DNA from: Dyella sp. SG609
GTDB lineage: Bacteria; Pseudomonadota; Gammaproteobacteria; Xanthomonadales; Rhodanobacteraceae
Length of the DNA stretch: 64,000 bases
Assembly (NCBI RefSeq): GCF_012275375.1
Contig: NZ_JAAZQJ010000005.1
Span: 368,599 to 432,598, forward strand
Reading direction: 5' to 3'
Shown here: positions 63,377 through 64,000 of the stretch, one piece after another
Numbering within the stretch: the first letter of the stretch is position 1
Layout of the letters: each line of letters starts with the position of its first letter
The notes under the pieces: model-generated
Told to the model about the DNA's origin: nothing
What the model saw: the letters and a program-made list of their open reading frames with translations, nothing else
Databases searched by the model: none
Made by a program: the position numbers and the translations under genes

Positions 63377-63949
63377 ATGAGCGTAAAAGCGATGAACTGG
63401 GCATGGGAGCAGCAGCTTCCACCAGCATCTAAGCTCATTCTTATGGCCTTGGCTGATGCTGCGAACGAGGAGGGCCGTTGCTGGCCTAGAGTCAGGACGG
63501 TTGCAGTGAAATGCGGAGTCTCATCTCGCACCGTGCAGCGCGTACTGAGAGAGTTCGAAACGACTGGTCTCGTTACCGTAACCAGACGCTTCGTCCCTGG
63601 GCGAGGCCAAACGTCCAACAGCTATTGGCTGGGCACTGAACACCCCCATGACAAACTGACACCCCAGGCCAAATGCCATGCCCGGGGTGACGTCCCAGAC
63701 ACCACCCCGGTGACACAGCGTTGTCGGCCGGGGTGTGACACAGATACGTCATGCCAAGAACCCAAACAGAACCAAAAACACGAATCACCACTACAACCGA
63801 ACGAGGGTCAGAACCACGCTCCGACGATCCTTCGGTTTCCACGCAACCTTCCCACTGCCGAACTGGTAGAAATCCGAGAGCTTCTCGTCAACGTGCCCAG
63901 CAATGTGGTACGCCCCCGCTTTCGTAGACGGTTAGCTACTGGATTTTGA
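63377..63949 (+). CDS. HTH replication-like protein
   Basis: 190 aa from MSVKAMNWAWEQQLPPASKLILMAL. A winged helix (VKCGVSSRTVQRVLREFETTGLVTVT) as in phage/plasmid replication starter proteins, followed by a disordered linker. Stops at TGA 63,947-63,949; a fuller homologue might be expected, so it may be short. Last gene in the window. Confidence 0.65.
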   Translation: MSVKAMNWAWEQQLPPASKLILMALADAANEEGRCWPRVRTVAVKCGVSSRTVQRVLREFETTGLVTVTRRFVPGRGQTSNSYWLGTEHPHDKLTPQAKCHARGDVPDTTPVTQRCRPGCDTDTSCQEPKQNQKHESPLQPNEGQNHAPTILRFPRNLPTAELVEIRELLVNVPSNVVRPRFRRRLATGF

Positions 63950-64000
63950 GTTAGCCGCCTCGAACATCATTGGCGCAAGGCCTCCCAGATGTCCATGGCG

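Overview
The window is about 64 kb of a GC-rich gammaproteobacterial chromosome, most like the order Lysobacterales/Xanthomonadales (Rhodanobacter/Dyella/Luteibacter-like). This rests on the fmt-rsmB and dtd/rpoD gene types, very high GC in the first 17 kb and a REP-like palindrome. No species can be fixed from sequence alone.

Layout. (1) 1-17.1 kb is core chromosome: fmt (3' part), rsmB, a cell-surface glycan cluster (two ArnT-like membrane glycosyltransferases, three tandem paralogous glycosyltransferases, a ligase/GT2 fusion, a WaaE-like GT2, a CDP-glycerol-transferase-like protein, an LpxL-like acyltransferase), dtd, rpoD with promoter and terminator, and tRNA-Ile(CAU). (2) 17.2-22.6 kb and 61.2-64 kb are the two halves of an integrative element. 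It starts with a tyrosine integrase just downstream of the tRNA and carries VbhA-antitoxin-like orphans, a repeated palindrome, a membrane protein of unknown role, an SRAP protein, and its own repressor, operators and replication-like HTH gene. (3) 22,576-61,210 is a complete podovirus-like temperate prophage inserted into that element, bounded by a 16-bp direct repeat.

The main result concerns the prophage genetic code. From 41.4 to 60.8 kb, 21 lysis, packaging, head, tail and fibre genes are full length only if TAG is read as an amino acid. I count 67 in-frame TAG codons. There are no in-frame TAA or TGA codons and no frameshifts, and genes overlap normally as ATGA/TAATG. Glutamine fits the family-conserved residues at these sites. 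A matching suppressor tRNA with anticodon CUA lies at 43,672-43,742, in the lysis/packaging boundary. It has Gln-type identity features (open 1-72 pair, G2-C71, G3-C70, G73, encoded CCA) but a 3-nt D-loop and a non-canonical T-loop. Lysogeny genes (int, cI, a Rap1a-like gene) end in TAG, whereas no gene of the right arm does. The phage therefore appears to keep the standard code for lysogeny and use an amber-to-Gln code (like table 15) for lytic growth.

Phage organisation. int, xis and a long leftward early operon (small ORFs, GY-repeat peptides, a MoxR/VWA pair, ssb, bet) run up to an operator at 32.04 kb. The cI transcript (cI, lipoprotein, Rap1a-like) ends at a clear terminator. A second operator and promoter at 33.5 kb drive the rightward early genes (Cro/CII-like, replication protein, DnaB helicase, NinB, nucleases, DUF5664, phosphoesterase). 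A possible structured RNA at 40.97-41.11 kb precedes the recoded late operon: holin, SAR-type endolysin, protease, spanins, suppressor tRNA, HNH, TerS/TerL, portal, scaffold, capsid, adaptor, hub, ejection proteins and S74 fibre. The attachment core corresponds to the anticodon arm of tRNA-Arg(CCU), which resembles an anti-Shine-Dalgarno sequence. The phage appears to have used a Shine-Dalgarno site between two genes of the element as its attB.
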